Of a DNA stretch of 64,000 bases, positions 30,310-42,485 are shown piece after piece. The position numbers and the translations under genes were made by a program. The notes beneath the pieces were generated by a model that ran no database searches, was not told where the DNA came from, and saw only the letters and a list, made by a program, of their open reading frames with translations. Positions within the stretch are counted from its first letter, which is position 1. Every line of letters starts with the position of its first letter. The DNA comes from Octodonta nipae. Its lineage: Eukaryota; Arthropoda; Insecta; Coleoptera; Chrysomelidae. Location of the stretch: positions 44,930,643-44,994,642 of the forward strand of contig CM067222.1 of assembly GCA_034190945.1 (NCBI GenBank). Direction: 5' to 3'.

Positions 30310-31335
30310 TGTGTTGTTATGTCAGGTGTGGGGTAGCAACACACTTTCACTTCGGAACATCGCGTTGAAACGAGCCATCAGAATGCTGATGCCTTATTTA
30401 AGAGATCAGGCCCTGATAATTGTACAACTATTGGCAATCAAAGGAGATCCAAAAAGATCACAACTTATCTCCAGATTTGAAACAGGTTATACAGTAGAAC
30501 GAAGAAGACCGAAAACCTATGTGGCAGGAGTTTTCCCGATACTCATCCACCCTGAAGTCATACTCTGCTCATAAAGTCATACTCTACTTAGTGGAACTTC
30601 CTCATCCTGGAGAACGGACTTCTGAAGCGCGTGCTGGAAACTCCAGAGGAGGGCAAGGAAACAGATAGTAATCCTCAACAATAGAAGACCGGAGGTTTTG
30701 CGAGAACTACATGATAGTACAACCGGAGGACATTTGGGAGTGACGAAAACTCTGGGAATGTTAAGAAAACGCTTCTATTGGGTAAACTGCCAAGCAGATG
30801 TCGAGGATTGGTGCCAGAAATGTACGGTTTGTGCAGCAAGTTATTGTCCTTAAAAACCAGTAAAAGCCCCTATGAAGCAATACAACGTGAGCAGGCCATT
30901 CGAAAGAGTAGCCATTGATCCACTTCCTGAATCGGACTACCGAAATAAGTTTATTGTGGTGGTGATGGACTATTTCTGTAAGTGCAGAAGCTTATGCTTT
31001 GGTGAATCAAGCAGCCTTGATCATTGCTGATGTCCTTCTCAATAAATGGATCAGCCATTTTGGTGTTCCCTTGGAGATGCACTCAGACCAAGGAAGAAAT
31101 TTCAAACGATAGAACGGCTGAATAGAGCCATTAAACCGTCATTTATTAAAAGAAGTCTCTATCCATCAAAGAGATTGGGACCAGTATCTTCACTTGATCC
31201 TAATGGCATATCGTTCGTCTGTCCACGACTCCACGGGTCAGACCCCGGCCAGTGTTATTATGAGAAGAGAGTTACGAATACCAGGCGATTTAAAGTTTGG
31301 TGTCTCCCAGGAGAAGACTGAAGGATTTATAAAAA
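30310..31335 (+). mobile_element. Deleted Ty3/gypsy pol: RNase H end and integrase
   Basis: Right after the LTR the sequence enters the end of the RNase H/tether region (HQNADAL near 30370). It then continues to the integrase zinc domain (GGHLGVTKTL; WCQKC and C-x2-C at about 30740-30840). The catalytic core follows: QYNVSRPFERVAIDPLP, with Asp; FGVP and HSDQ near 31050-31090; NRH and DWDQ motifs near 31130-31185, reached through several frame shifts; and a final DLKFGV region. Gag, protease and most of RT are missing. Stops and frame changes are frequent, so it is dead. Its LTR type links it to the solo LTR at 42.6 kb. Confidence 0.75.
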
Positions 31336-31599
31336 ACATAAGTTGTTGAAATTTCAATTGCAATTAGAGTTAATTCTCAAATTTGCCACTAAATACAGAA
31401 AAAAAATATATATATATATTAAAAAGGCTTATTATGGCAATAAAAAAATATCTTTACAGTGGACGATTTGTCATGAGCGACATATTCATTGTCTTATTGT
31501 ATTGTTTTGTGATATATCTAAAAATCGACTTGGTAATGCCATCTTCAATGAATTTTGAAGTAAGGTAATTTACTATAAATCCAAATAAAATCACGTCAA

Positions 31600-32560
31600 G
31601 TATACGTAGTTTCAGTTTGGCTGGAGAAATTCTGGAAACCCTACCACGGTTGTGAAATCAACTACATGGAGCCTTGAAAACTGATTTCTGCAAACCGTGA
31701 CTAACGGAACTTAAATGGCATTTGAACGATATTCAGGCCAATTTACTATGCAAAAAGAAAGAGATGGACAACTATTCTTTCTAGATGTGATATAATCGAA
31801 AAATAACGATGGCACAGTTGGCCACAAAGTATACAAAGAATTCACTTACACAGATCCTTACCTCCATAAAAAATGGAATCACTGTCCTAGTCAAAAAAGC
31901 ACATAATTTAAAAGATGAATTACTCGATTCAGATCGTACATTCCAGGCGAATGGATTCTTGAAATTTAAGGTACAACTTACTTGCCATAAATAAAAATAC
32001 AACGGATGGCATTGGAAAGCTTCTTAGAAAACATCAAGTAAAAACGGTATTCAAACCTAATCAACAACTTCGCCATATCTCCTACGGATCCCAGTGACCG
32101 ACTGTCATCATCAAGAGTTTATAGTATATATCGGTACCACCCAGCGGAGTGTCAACACTCGTATTTCTGAAATTGGCGATTGTTCAAACCCGAAAAATCG
32201 GCTGTCACAGAACATGCACTGCTTTCAGGAGAACACGTTATACAATTCAACCATACTGAAGTATTGTCAACCACATCCCACTATCGTTCTCACCACCAAC
32301 GAGAAGCTATAAAATATTGTAATCAAGACAATTTTAATAGAAAGAAACGAATGAGATGCGCAGAATCAAAACCTTCGACGAGACTTGCTTACCATGCCCC
32401 CTCAAGTGCCGCTGTCCAATCAGGACAGGAATAAATACTAGTTCCCCATTGCTCGACAATCCCATTCCAATTCCAAGAAAGCAGTCTATGAGGTATTAAC
32501 TAGCTTGCTACGCTGAAGATGTCTGTCGCAGTTTCAGATGAAACGTTCGGATGAAAGACC
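31600..32560 (+). mobile_element. Penelope-like element, RT C-part and GIY-YIG endonuclease
   Basis: Between 31730 and 32000 the translation shows the end of the Penelope-like RT: a DGTVGHKVYKEFTYTDPYLH segment, then a KKWNHCPSQK segment. At 32110-32430 the GIY-YIG nuclease follows: YIGTTQRSVNTRISE, KSAVTEHALLSGEH, then an EAIKYCNQDNFNRKKR stretch. The two halves are in different frames and frame shifts occur within both. A hammerhead-like CTGAAGA...GAAAC motif lies 80 bases after the nuclease. It directly abuts the left arm of the inverted repeat at 32.57 kb. Confidence 0.8.
32513..32544 (+). ncRNA. Hammerhead-like core after the Penelope-like element
   Basis: CTGAAGA (32513-32519) fits the CUGANGA box. 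TCTG and CAGA (32522-32525, 32535-32538) can pair, and GAAAC (32540-32544) follows. Stem III and a cleavage triplet upstream are not evident, so this is a partial motif. Confidence 0.35.
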
Positions 32561-32564
32561 TTTT

Positions 32565-33120
32565 GGTGACAAAATTAATAGTAGAACAAAACCAACATTA
32601 ACGTGTTCTAGTGATAAAACATAACTAATTGAAATAAAATTGAACATTTTTATCGATGCGTTTTTGTTTTTTCACAAAAAAAACTGAAAAAAATTAGTAT
32701 CAATTTAGTTTTTTATCTTTTACACAAAATCTACCCATGAAACCGTGTTTACCACTATAGGCAATTTTGAACAGAAATGAGAGACCTTCAAATTGGTTCC
32801 TTAAATAATGGAACCTTCAACCGAAATTCCAAAAAAGAAATAATCGTTTATATATATATATATATTTTTTATTTTATAGCTAAAACATTCTTATTAACCT
32901 AAAGGGTAGATCTTCTTATACTCTACTTATGTTTTGAAAATAAATTCTGTAGTTGCAAAATATCAGTCAATCCTATGAAAGATATATTTTTTTTGAAAGG
33001 CCATATTACCTCACTGGATGGCCCTATCATTATCATCTCAGTTTTCCTCAATTTAAAGGATAACCACATATAGGTACTGGAAATATTTGGCTATTCCGAA
33101 TCAATTTGTCTGGACGAGTC
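32565..33120 (+). repeat. Inverted repeat arm, left (about 560 bp)
   Basis: Phrases such as GACAAAATTAAT, TTTTACACAAAATCTACC, ATAGCTAAAACATTCTTATT and CCATATTACCTCACTGGATG reappear as reverse complements in the same reversed order at 36.93-37.50 kb. A TA run lies at the corresponding place in each. No coding sequence. Confidence 0.8.
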
Positions 33121-33129
33121 CATTCGAAA

Positions 33130-33535
33130 AATTGCTAAGATGTGGTACCTGTGAAACTATATCCTTATAATAAAAAAACGTAATGCAAATATTAATTTTA
33201 AGCAGATATATATTTATATTTCCAGTATAATGTGGATTTATATAATAAATTTCGCAAAATGAAATACCTACAGTCCATTCTATATAGGCGTACCTATTTT
33301 AAATTTAAATAAAAAACGAAAATTTGCCTTCTGTATTCACTGATCTTTTAAAACATAAGTAAATAATGGTAAGTTCTTTTGTTTACACTTTCAGTACATT
33401 TCATATTTTATATAAAAATGATACATTTGATACAAATTGTTATTCTTTAATTAGACACAATGCATTTTTTATGTTTTTCAATTCAGATTCTTGTTTTTAT
33501 CAATAAATAAATAATAATAATAATAGTTTCAACCC
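33130..33535. other. No feature seen
   Basis: AT-rich spacer inside the inverted arms. Confidence 0.4.
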
Positions 33536-33539
33536 GTTT

Positions 33540-36500
33540 GGAGTCCGTGTTAGAATAGCTCCATGGTATCTACCGCCAGTCATATGAGGCGACTAAAGGG
33601 GCAGCTTTCCGTTGACCTACTACCTAGCCGTTCTTCCTTCCCCACAACCTGCACGGGATGGTCTGGGTTAAATCATTTCATCTGGGAACTGACAACCCCA
33701 CGGGTGCGAGTTACCCGGGTCACCAGGGTCAATTCAAATCCACAGAACCACAAGAACCACACCAATACGACCACAGCATCAACATGACCATCACCAACGG
33801 AGTCAAACGAGAACAAGAAATCCACCCGCAGAAAGTCTTGTGCAGGATCAACAGCCAGCGCTCACTCAAGCGGGACTGAAAAGACAGCGCATGAAATGCA
33901 CTAGCGCCATGAATAAATTTATAATGCCCAAGTTTAACAGAGTTCTGTCGTGAGTACCCAGAGCTTCAAGTTACCGAACAAAGAGTCGCAGATCAATATA
34001 ATGTCGTCTTGAGAAATGGCATTATTTGGCGAATTATTTGATCGAAATACAACTCATCCAGAGCAGGAAACACTTTTGGCGCAAAGAGCGGGCGAGACTC
34101 AAGAATTTCAACAAGAACAACCAACCAACGCTGACCTGCCTGAGAAAATCCAAGCGTAAATGTAAGGAGCCCTTATAGAGTATGGTGGAATAGATCCATT
34201 GATTAGACCAACTCTTCCCAAACTAAGATCTTCTAAGAAAATGCGTATCGTCTTGCAGGCCATGAACAAATGTATCTTGCCAAACTATGTTTTAGGTGCT
34301 AATACCTTAGAGTCGCTACACACAATCATCTACTGTGCTGCAATTTCCATCTGCAGAACAATTGGGGTCGCAATAATACCAAAGCAAGACCTTCCCCAAT
34401 TTAGACAAACACCTCGAGTACCACTTGGCAAAGAAGGTTTGAAGGTAATATTAATTCTCTTCGAAAAGACATTGGAAGACTCACCGAGTACCAACGAGGG
34501 GTTAGTAACAATAGAATAGAAAGACTTGTCAAGACTGTCATGGACAATAAACGATGGATGGTGGGATATACAAAACATCACATCTCAGCAGTCTACACAA
34601 AAGCTCTCCGTCTACACAAGTCGATTGAGCAGGTACAAAATCAGTAACCAACGGAAACTATACAACGCACTATTCCGAAAATCAGAGAAAAGATTTTACA
34701 AAAAATCAACACCATCAATAATAATGAAGCCCCTAGCTATCCCAGTAAAAAGGCCAACGAGCAATTCTGGAAGACACAACTTTCCGCATCAGTTTCCCAT
34801 AACTCCAGAACGAGCTGGATTAATGAGGAGGAAGCTGCATTTCAGAATTGTGATAAGATGCAACACCAACCATTTACAACGGAAAACACGTCCAGCATAA
34901 TGAAACACCTCCATAAGCACCATCCACACAAGATGCCTAGTTTCGTTAGGGGCATGGTGCTACAAACCTCTTACCAAAGGATAACCTATGTACACAGGAC
35001 CCAGCAAAGTACCTAATAATCACTTGCCTCCTAACCTTATACAAACTTATAATGTCGTGCATTAATCATCAACTTTTCAGACGTTGTGAGCTGAACAACA
35101 TAATTACCAAACAACAAAATATCTACATGGCATATGTGGACTACAAAAAGGCCTTGATTCAATTTCACATGATTGGCTCATTCAGGTCCTGAATCTCTAT
35201 AAAGTAAATAATTGTATTATTAACTTTTTAGAATATGTCATGGGTACCTGATATACCAAAATCTTTCTGAATGAAGCCTACTTTTCGATACAAACCGACT
35301 CTATCCCAATCAGGAGGGATATAGTCCAGGAAGACTCTCTTAGCCCGCTGACGTTTTGCCTTGCCGTGAACCTACTCTCAAACAAACTGAACTCGACTAA
35401 CATTGGGTTCAGTCTCAAACACAACAACGTACACAAGCTTTAAAGATAAACCATTTGTTATACATGGACGACTTAAAGTTAATGGCAGCTACTAAACAAC
35501 AGCTACATGATATGCTTAAAATAATAGAAGGATTCTCTAGTGACACCCATATGCAATGTGGCCTAGACAAGTACCGAATTATTAATATAGTAAAATGCAA
35601 AATACAGCAGGGGTCCTACGAAATGAGAGATGGCACCTTGGAATAAAGCAGGCTCAACGAATTGATCACTCCACCATGAAAAAGGACCTAACAACAGAGT
35701 CTTATAGAAGGGTAAGACGACTGCTGAAGACCAAACTTAATAGTAAAAATCTGTTTCAGGCAATTAACAACTACGCGTGTTTAGTGTTCAGTGCTCAGTT
35801 ACTCTTTCGGTATAGTTAACTGGTGCAAGACTGACATTGAACAACTACAACGAAAAGTTCGAGTAATATTAACAAAAGCTCAACATTACCATCCAAAGAG
35901 CTTTGTCGAACTTACAACATTGCGCCGGTGTGAAGGAGGAAGGAGCAAGTTGCGTGATCAACAAATTTCTAATTTGCGTAATCATTTCTAGAAACTCGCA
36001 GAATTTTCTGATCTACACTGAGTCATATGTCAGGTTGATGACTCAACTCCTCTGCGACTGACACAACAATACTTCAAGTATACCACCAGACAACTGATCA
36101 GAAACTGCTCAAATGGAAAGAGAAGGCTTTATATTGGCAATCCAAGATCAAGTAATTGTACCTAAGAACTAACTAAACTATATCGTTAAAGACCCTTCTA
36201 TCAACAACGACAAATGAACATATGGTTGCCAAACATCTGAATCTATCCAACATATCACAGGAGGTTGCCAAGCGTTAGCTGCAACTGAATACAAAGAACG
36301 ACAAGAAGCTGTGGCAAAAATACTGCACCAGGAACTAGCGCTGAAACTTGAGATATCCCAGTCGGTAAGAACATCCTACTGTATATACAAACCGGAATCT
36401 GTTTTAGAAAATAACAACTACAAGCTGTACTGGAACCGGACGAACTGACCGATCGGTCTGTTGCTCACAATAGACTAGATATAGTTTTGATAGTTAAAGT

Positions 36501-36635
36501 CTCTAGAAAAACGACTTTAATTGGCATAGCAATCACTAACAACAATAATATAAATATTAAGCAGTCTGAAAAAAACGCTATGCGTGCCTTAGAGGGAGTG
36601 TTCTGCTATACATTGTATGGTCAAGTCGGGATAAA
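33540..36635 (+). mobile_element. Decayed R2/R4-type LINE, nearly full span
   Basis: A GC-richer 5' part (33540-33990) contains GGCGACTAAAGGGGCAGC. Open pieces follow in several frames. 34199-34519 carries SSKKMRIVLQAMNK and TIIYCAAISICRTIGV. RT motifs are MAYVDYKKA at about 35130, DSLSPLTFCLAV near 35335 and LLYMDDLKLMAATKQQ near 35455. Then come GIKQAQRIDHSTMKKDL near 35640 and SFGIVNWCKTDIEQLQRKVR near 35800. The C-terminal zinc knuckle and nuclease region at 36210-36580 matches the 19.9-20.6 kb copy closely. The 3' phrase ATACATTGTATGGTCAAGTC at 36608 marks the end. Many stops and shifts. Confidence 0.75.
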
Positions 36636-36639
36636 TAAC

Positions 36640-36930
36640 AATTAATGATAAGCCAAATTTCTTGAGATATATATGTTTGTTCTGTTATTGAAACATTTAC
36701 AAATGGAAAAATCGCTTACAACAGCCTTCGCATTTTGAATATTATGATTGCTCCGTCATTATCATCTGTGGCTGAATGGAGTTTAGGTATTCCATTTTGC
36801 TAAATTTATTACATAAATGCATAATATGCAAGAATGGTAAATATGTGTCTGCTTAAAATTAAAATATGCATTAAGATTATTAATTATACGGATATAGTTT
36901 TACAGGTACAACCCCTTAGCAATTTTCCAG
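36640..36930. other. No feature seen
   Basis: Short AT-rich spacer before the right inverted arm. Confidence 0.4.
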
Positions 36931-36934
36931 AAAA

Positions 36935-37225
36935 ATTCATACGCTGGCCAAAAATTTTTAATACTTATAGGTATTTATACTCTAAATTTTGTAAAAGTGA
37001 GATCAGGGGTCTCTAGATCAATTCTTCTACTTTCCAATGGTGGTTTATTCATAAAGATAGGATCATCCGGTGAGGTAATATGCCCTTTTAGAAAAATATG
37101 TCTTCCATATAATAATTGACTGTGAAATTTTGTAAACACTACCGGGGCTACAATGTTTATTTTTTGAACATGAATTGCGCATGAGAAGTCTGTCGCTTCA
37201 GGTAATAAGAATGTTTTGGCTATAA

Positions 37226-37276
<51 letters not shown>

Positions 37277-37505
37277 TCCATTACCTAAGGAACCAATTAA
37301 CAAGTTGAGCGTATAGTAGCTCATATTCTAGGTTTTTCATTACATTTCAGCATTGCCCATACTAACAAACACGTTTTCAGAGGTAGATTTTGTGTAAAAG
37401 TTAAAAAACCAAACTGTTACAGATTTTGCGCGTTTTTTGTTTAAAAAAAGACAATTAGTCATTAGAACATGTCGGTTTTGTTCTAACATTAATTTTGTCA
37501 CGAAT
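36935..37505 (-). repeat. Inverted repeat arm, right (about 570 bp)
   Basis: Reverse complement of 32565-33120 with moderate divergence. It contains an expanded (TA)n run at 37229-37272 where the left arm has a shorter one. Confidence 0.8.
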
Positions 37506-37509
37506 TTTC

Positions 37510-38495
37510 GTAAATATAAATATAAATAAAATGGGTTAAGGACTATTAACTATGTGACTTAAGCAAGGCTTCAGCTACTGAAGCAAACCATAGGTGGCAA
37601 CAAAAAGGAGAGTTATTCAAGAGATGGAGGAGAAAGAAGTGATTATAGAAGGAACGAATTTAAAATATTTCAACCAAGGAATCAAAGAACAACAATAAAT
37701 TACAAATGTAAGTGAGGCAGGAGAAAACTGGAACATTTACATAAAATATGTTTGATACTTGACGAGAAAATAGAAGCAAATCAAAAGAGTCTATTGAAAT
37801 TAGAAGTAATACTGAATCTCTGTTAAGTACAAACTCGAAAATTATAATTAAGAAATAAAACTCGTTTCTATATAATATATTTTTCAATAATTGCGTAAAT
37901 CATTGTTAGATAAGGAAATACTTTCAATTGTGGGATTTATATCTATTAATTATGGTTTTAGTCAATTAGTACCTAGATTTCAGAACAAATCTAAAACACT
38001 ATACTTTAACTGATTAAATTATAGTCAGTAGAATTCCTGGTCAGACACGTTTTTATTTTTATTCTTAACGCAACACTAAAGAAATGATAATACATGTCGC
38101 TTTACGCTCGAAGAAGTGATGTTCGGAATAAGTAAATTTTATATTATGTACCGTAAAGCAAATAAAAAATGGCGCATTCTATGCCAGGACGCGGAACAAT
38201 GGTTAGGCTAGGCCCAATCAGAAAAATACCATTACGTAGGTGTTACTTGAAATATAATTTATTTGTGTTTCGAATAAATGATTCGAACAAATTAACGAAC
38301 GGCGAACTTCTGCAAAGTACGCAATCAAACCGGGCAAAAGATGAAATTTACGACTAACAGCAGTTTTAGAAAAAAATGACTGTATACACAGCAGAGAAAA
38401 ATACTGGCAAGCACAACATATTGAGAATCAAAGTGTTACAATTCATTACATGTTAATATTATTAGACGTAGTTGGTATTAACAGGCAGTTAATAT
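37510..38495. other. No gene seen; weak Gag-like patch
   Basis: Around 37640-37750 the plus strand reads RNEFKIFQPRNQRTTINYKC and then HLHKIC, which resembles a damaged retroelement zinc knuckle. Its extent cannot be defined. The 62-codon frame at 38169-38357 matches nothing I know. Confidence 0.3.
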
Positions 38496-38500
38496 ACAGA

Positions 38501-40127
38501 ATAATTTGGTCAAGTGTTAGTTGCACTCGCATGCTAAGGGTTACTTACCAACCTCCAGATTTGATACAATGTAGGTGAATCAAAGTATATCTTTTTCTAA
38601 TATTTCATTTTCGGACAATCAGGGAATGAGTGCATTTTCTTATATTTACCCTAATATCTTTTAAATGAAGCGTTTTAAATTTATAAAAAATATAAACTTT
38701 TATTTTCCACACAGACTTTTTATTTTATCTGCTACATGATTCGCTTGATTTGTATAAAAATATGTATTTAATTTGGCCCCCAAAATTAACATTGTAGTTT
38801 TATTTTACTAATAAACTTTCACGGAAGCCTTTTATACTCTACTTTCTGAATTTTGGCTCTGTAGATTGGATGGTAAAGGGGGAAATCGGTCAAGTTTTAA
38901 TTTAATAAATTCTTAAATCTTTTAGACCAATTATTTAAAAATACAAATAAAATATGTTTTTGAAAATTTTAGATAGTGTTGTTTCTAAAGTGGGAATTAA
39001 ATCGATGTTTAATATTTTTCTTAACTTCTTTAAATTATTTAAAAATATGAATATTTGTAATTCACATAATGAGCCTTTTATTTGATATATTACATGATGC
39101 GTTCGAAAATTTAATTTTTATTTTCCATTTAATTCTATAATTTTGATTTTAATATTGAGGTTTTCTATTAAATTTTTTTATACATTTCAACTGATCCCCA
39201 GTACTCCTAATTATTTTCAAAATTGTAATTAGTATGGTTTCGGAAATAAAGCAGAAAATCTGAATTTTTTATACTTTTTTGTTAACATCTTGTCAACAAT
39301 TAATTTTAAAAATATGAAAAATACATATTTGTATTTCCCATAATGAGTCCTTTCATTTGATGTATTCCATGATGTGTTAAAAAAATATTTTTTTTGTTTT
39401 CCCTTTAATTCTATAACTTGGCCCCCACAATTAATATCAGGGATTTCTTCGAATTTTTTCTGTAAACAAAAAAATTTAGGTCTTATTTTTTGGAGAATAA
39501 AGGGGAATGGGTAATTTTTTTTGTTAATATATTTTAGAATACTCATTTTAAAGATATGAAAAAAATATATATTTGTATTCGTCATAATGAGCCCTTTGAT
39601 TTGATATATTACATGATGCATTCGAAATAATTTTACTTTTATGTTTTCCATTTAATGCTGTAATTTGTCCCCTAAAATATATACGGGTTTCTCCTTATTT
39701 TTCCAGTAAAGTTCAGGTGAGGTCCTATATTCAAATTTTTACGTCCTATACTTTCGGAAATAAAGGGGAGATGGGTAATTTTTTTATATTTCAGTTATTA
39801 TATTTGAAATAATTTATTTAAAAAATATGAAAAAAAATATGTTTGTATTTGTTATAATGAGCCCTTTGATTTGATATAATATGTGATGCAAAACTCAGGG
39901 GGGAACGGTCGGTTTTATAGCTTTTCTCCCCAGAAGTACCCTAAAATCAAAATTTCTTCATTTACTATATGTACTCGTTATCGGGTCATCAAACTCTATA
40001 CTGATACCAAATGTCAACTTTTTCCGTCCAGTAGTTTAGGAGAAAATTGCTGTTATGTGACAGAGGCAGAAATCCGGAGTGGTATTATAAGGGTATCCGT
40101 ATATTGCATATACGGAACCCTAAAAAA
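38501..40127 (+). mobile_element. Unclassified GGTTCCGT-end dispersed element, copy B
   Basis: It has the same left end (ATAATTTGGTCAAGTG, CTCGCATGCTAAGGGTTAC) and right end (GTATATTGCATATACGGAAC, CCTAAAAAA) as copy A. The interior holds four degenerate repeats with the TAATGAGCC phrase (about 39065, 39341, 39584, 39857), a spacing of 243-276 bases. It lacks the 237-bp insertion of copy A. No coding sequence. Confidence 0.7.
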
Positions 40128-40129
40128 TG

Positions 40130-41160
40130 TGCCCTTAACTAGGAAATACATTAATGTTTTGTGAACAAATAGGCATGTTGAATATTCACCAAATAATCAA
40201 GGTTATGAATATTATTTCTAAGTTTAGGTTGAACACGCCGAAATAATGAATGAAATTGTGAGACACTTCAATCTACAGTGATGTATCATTAGATTCAGCT
40301 CAAAAGAATTAAAAAAAACTTAAATCTCTAGAACATAGAGATTTATTTTATTTTACAAAACTAAGTTTATTCAAATATGAACATTTACAATGAATCAGTC
40401 GAAAAGGTTTAAATCTAATATATTTTAATTGGTAACAAATATTGTGGATATAACTGATAGCGAACAGAAACTAAAAATAAATAATTGCAAGGTTTGTTTT
40501 CATATATGCAACTTAATAAGAAATATATGGGATTATACAATTTCAAACAAGTGATAATTATTTTATTGTGTGTAATTAAAATTAAGCAACTTAAATTTAA
40601 TTCGTTCCTTTTTGTTATAATTTATTAAATTCTAGATTTATGATGTAAAACAATTTTGTTCAACTACAGTGTAAAATGTCAGTCAGTAGGAATCAATTTT
40701 AGCTACAAGTGATTTTTTTTTAAATTGAATATTCTTTATTGAATACTTTCGACCCCTTTTAAAACAGAAAATGCACTTTTTTGGCCACAAAAGAGCTGAA
40801 GTACAAAAAATCATAAATGAGAATAGAACTAGTTCAGTACCCAAAATGTCAAACATGAAAAATAAAATATTAATTTTGTAACTGTAAATTGTGTTTGGTC
40901 TAGGCATGACTAGGGATTATTCCTTACAGGGTAGATGATCAGCTGCATAGCCACAACCAGAGCTATGGTTTGTATTAATTATCTGAATTATATGACACTC
41001 ATTAGATTTTTAGGGGGGGGGTCTATTTGTGTATTGTAACATACATGTAGTAACATGTTAATTCCTTTTCAATTTCACTAAAGCAAATGTGATCACTTAT
41101 TCATGAAAAATTAACAATCTCAAAAAAAATAAAGAAATTTTCCAATCAAGTAGGTACAGA
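40130..41160. other. AT-rich DNA, no gene seen
   Basis: Nothing recognised apart from a run of nine G near 41012-41020. Confidence 0.4.
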
Positions 41161-41186
41161 TCAGAGTGTAATACCTTCTGGAGCTA

Positions 41187-41325
41187 GCCTGCAATGCATA
41201 AATATCGTGGCAAGAATAGAAAGAGATAGAGAGAGTAAGAGGCTATTTCAGTCGATTCGTAGTTGCAGTTTCCAATCGAGTGAAATAGCCTCTTGGCCTC
41301 ACTATTGCCCTCTCTATCTATCCGA
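41187..41325. mobile_element. Foldback MITE, copy 2
   Basis: Left arm AAATATCGTGGCAAGAATAG to GGCTATTTCAGTCGATT (41187-41251) and right arm AATCGAGTGAAATAGCC to CCCTCTCTATC (41272-41325) are inverted. They match the arms of copy 1 at 25.52 kb. The right end is shorter than in copy 1. Confidence 0.7.
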
Positions 41326-41344
41326 AATCAAATGAAAAGCAAGA

Positions 41345-42484
41345 ACCTAGTGAACTACCAGGCTGAAGTCAGAACTATTTCAGGACACATATTAATGGTC
41401 CTTACATTCAAATTATAACGTTAACAATAATATATATATATATTTATTTATAGTTATTTTTTATCAATATTACACTTAAAATTTGATTTTTTTTGTAAAT
41501 AAAAGTAGTTAAAGGGAGACAGACAAATGCATTATAAAAAGTACTTTCAGGTGAACTATAACATAAAATTAGTACTGAAGTCATTTTATTATTTCATCTA
41601 ATCTCTCATTTGATGGCGGCTGGTGACCAATTCTAATCTCCAAAAAACATGGCTTATCAGTTCACATTTAAGGCATAGCTCGTGTGAGGTGACATTTTAA
41701 GTTAAAATAATATATTTCCTGCAACATCAGTTATATTTAGTTATTCAATATCAGACAATTTTATTATTTAGATAACACATAATGTTTAACAATTATATGT
41801 TTACTTGAATGTTAAAAATTAATAATATTTCAAAAACATTTAAAATTATCAAATTACAAAAGTAGTGTGGTGTAGTGGTAAAATCTTGAAATTTCTCAGT
41901 TAATCGAATTTCCGTTTAGCAATATTCAAGCGTGAATATTCAACTAATATTCTCACAAATAATTCAGGACAAAAGAGTAATTATGAATAAACTTCAAACT
42001 TCAAGTGTTACATCATATCTACTTTCAAAAATTTTGTCTTTAAAACTAAGCTTTCAATCTTCTCCATTCCACCAGAATTTAAAAAAACACATTTTTTATT
42101 TTTATATTTTATTATATACATACATATCTACATCAATATATGCTATAAAAGTTTATTCATGTCTATATAAAATAGTTTTGTCTATTAAACGGCGACTTCT
42201 TCTTTCAAACCTAAAAGATTCAGAAACATACCGCTACAGTCGAGCATTGATATATTCTGAAATTATACTTTTTATTGTATAATTTCTGTGTTCAAACGCA
42301 TTCATTTTTTTCATAGTATGGAAATTTGGAAAAATTGTTTTAGGTATGCTAGGTTTCTATTTATACGCTTTTTTGAAATTAAGCTCATATTGTGATACAT
42401 TTACGTTAAATATGAAAATAACGTAACAAACTATTACAAATCTAATAGCTGTCCCACCACTAGTTTCATCATGAATTTTTTTTA
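41345..42484. other. AT-rich DNA, no gene seen
   Basis: A 116-codon frame at 41932-42282 has membrane-like AT-driven composition and no recognisable family. A phrase TGGTGTAGTGGTA at 41868 resembles a tRNA A box, but no cloverleaf could be folded around it. Confidence 0.35.
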
Positions 42485-42485
42485 T

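Noticed and set aside
41866..41930. tRNA-like phrase TGGTGTAGTGGTA
   Set aside because: No acceptor stem, anticodon arm or B box could be arranged around it.
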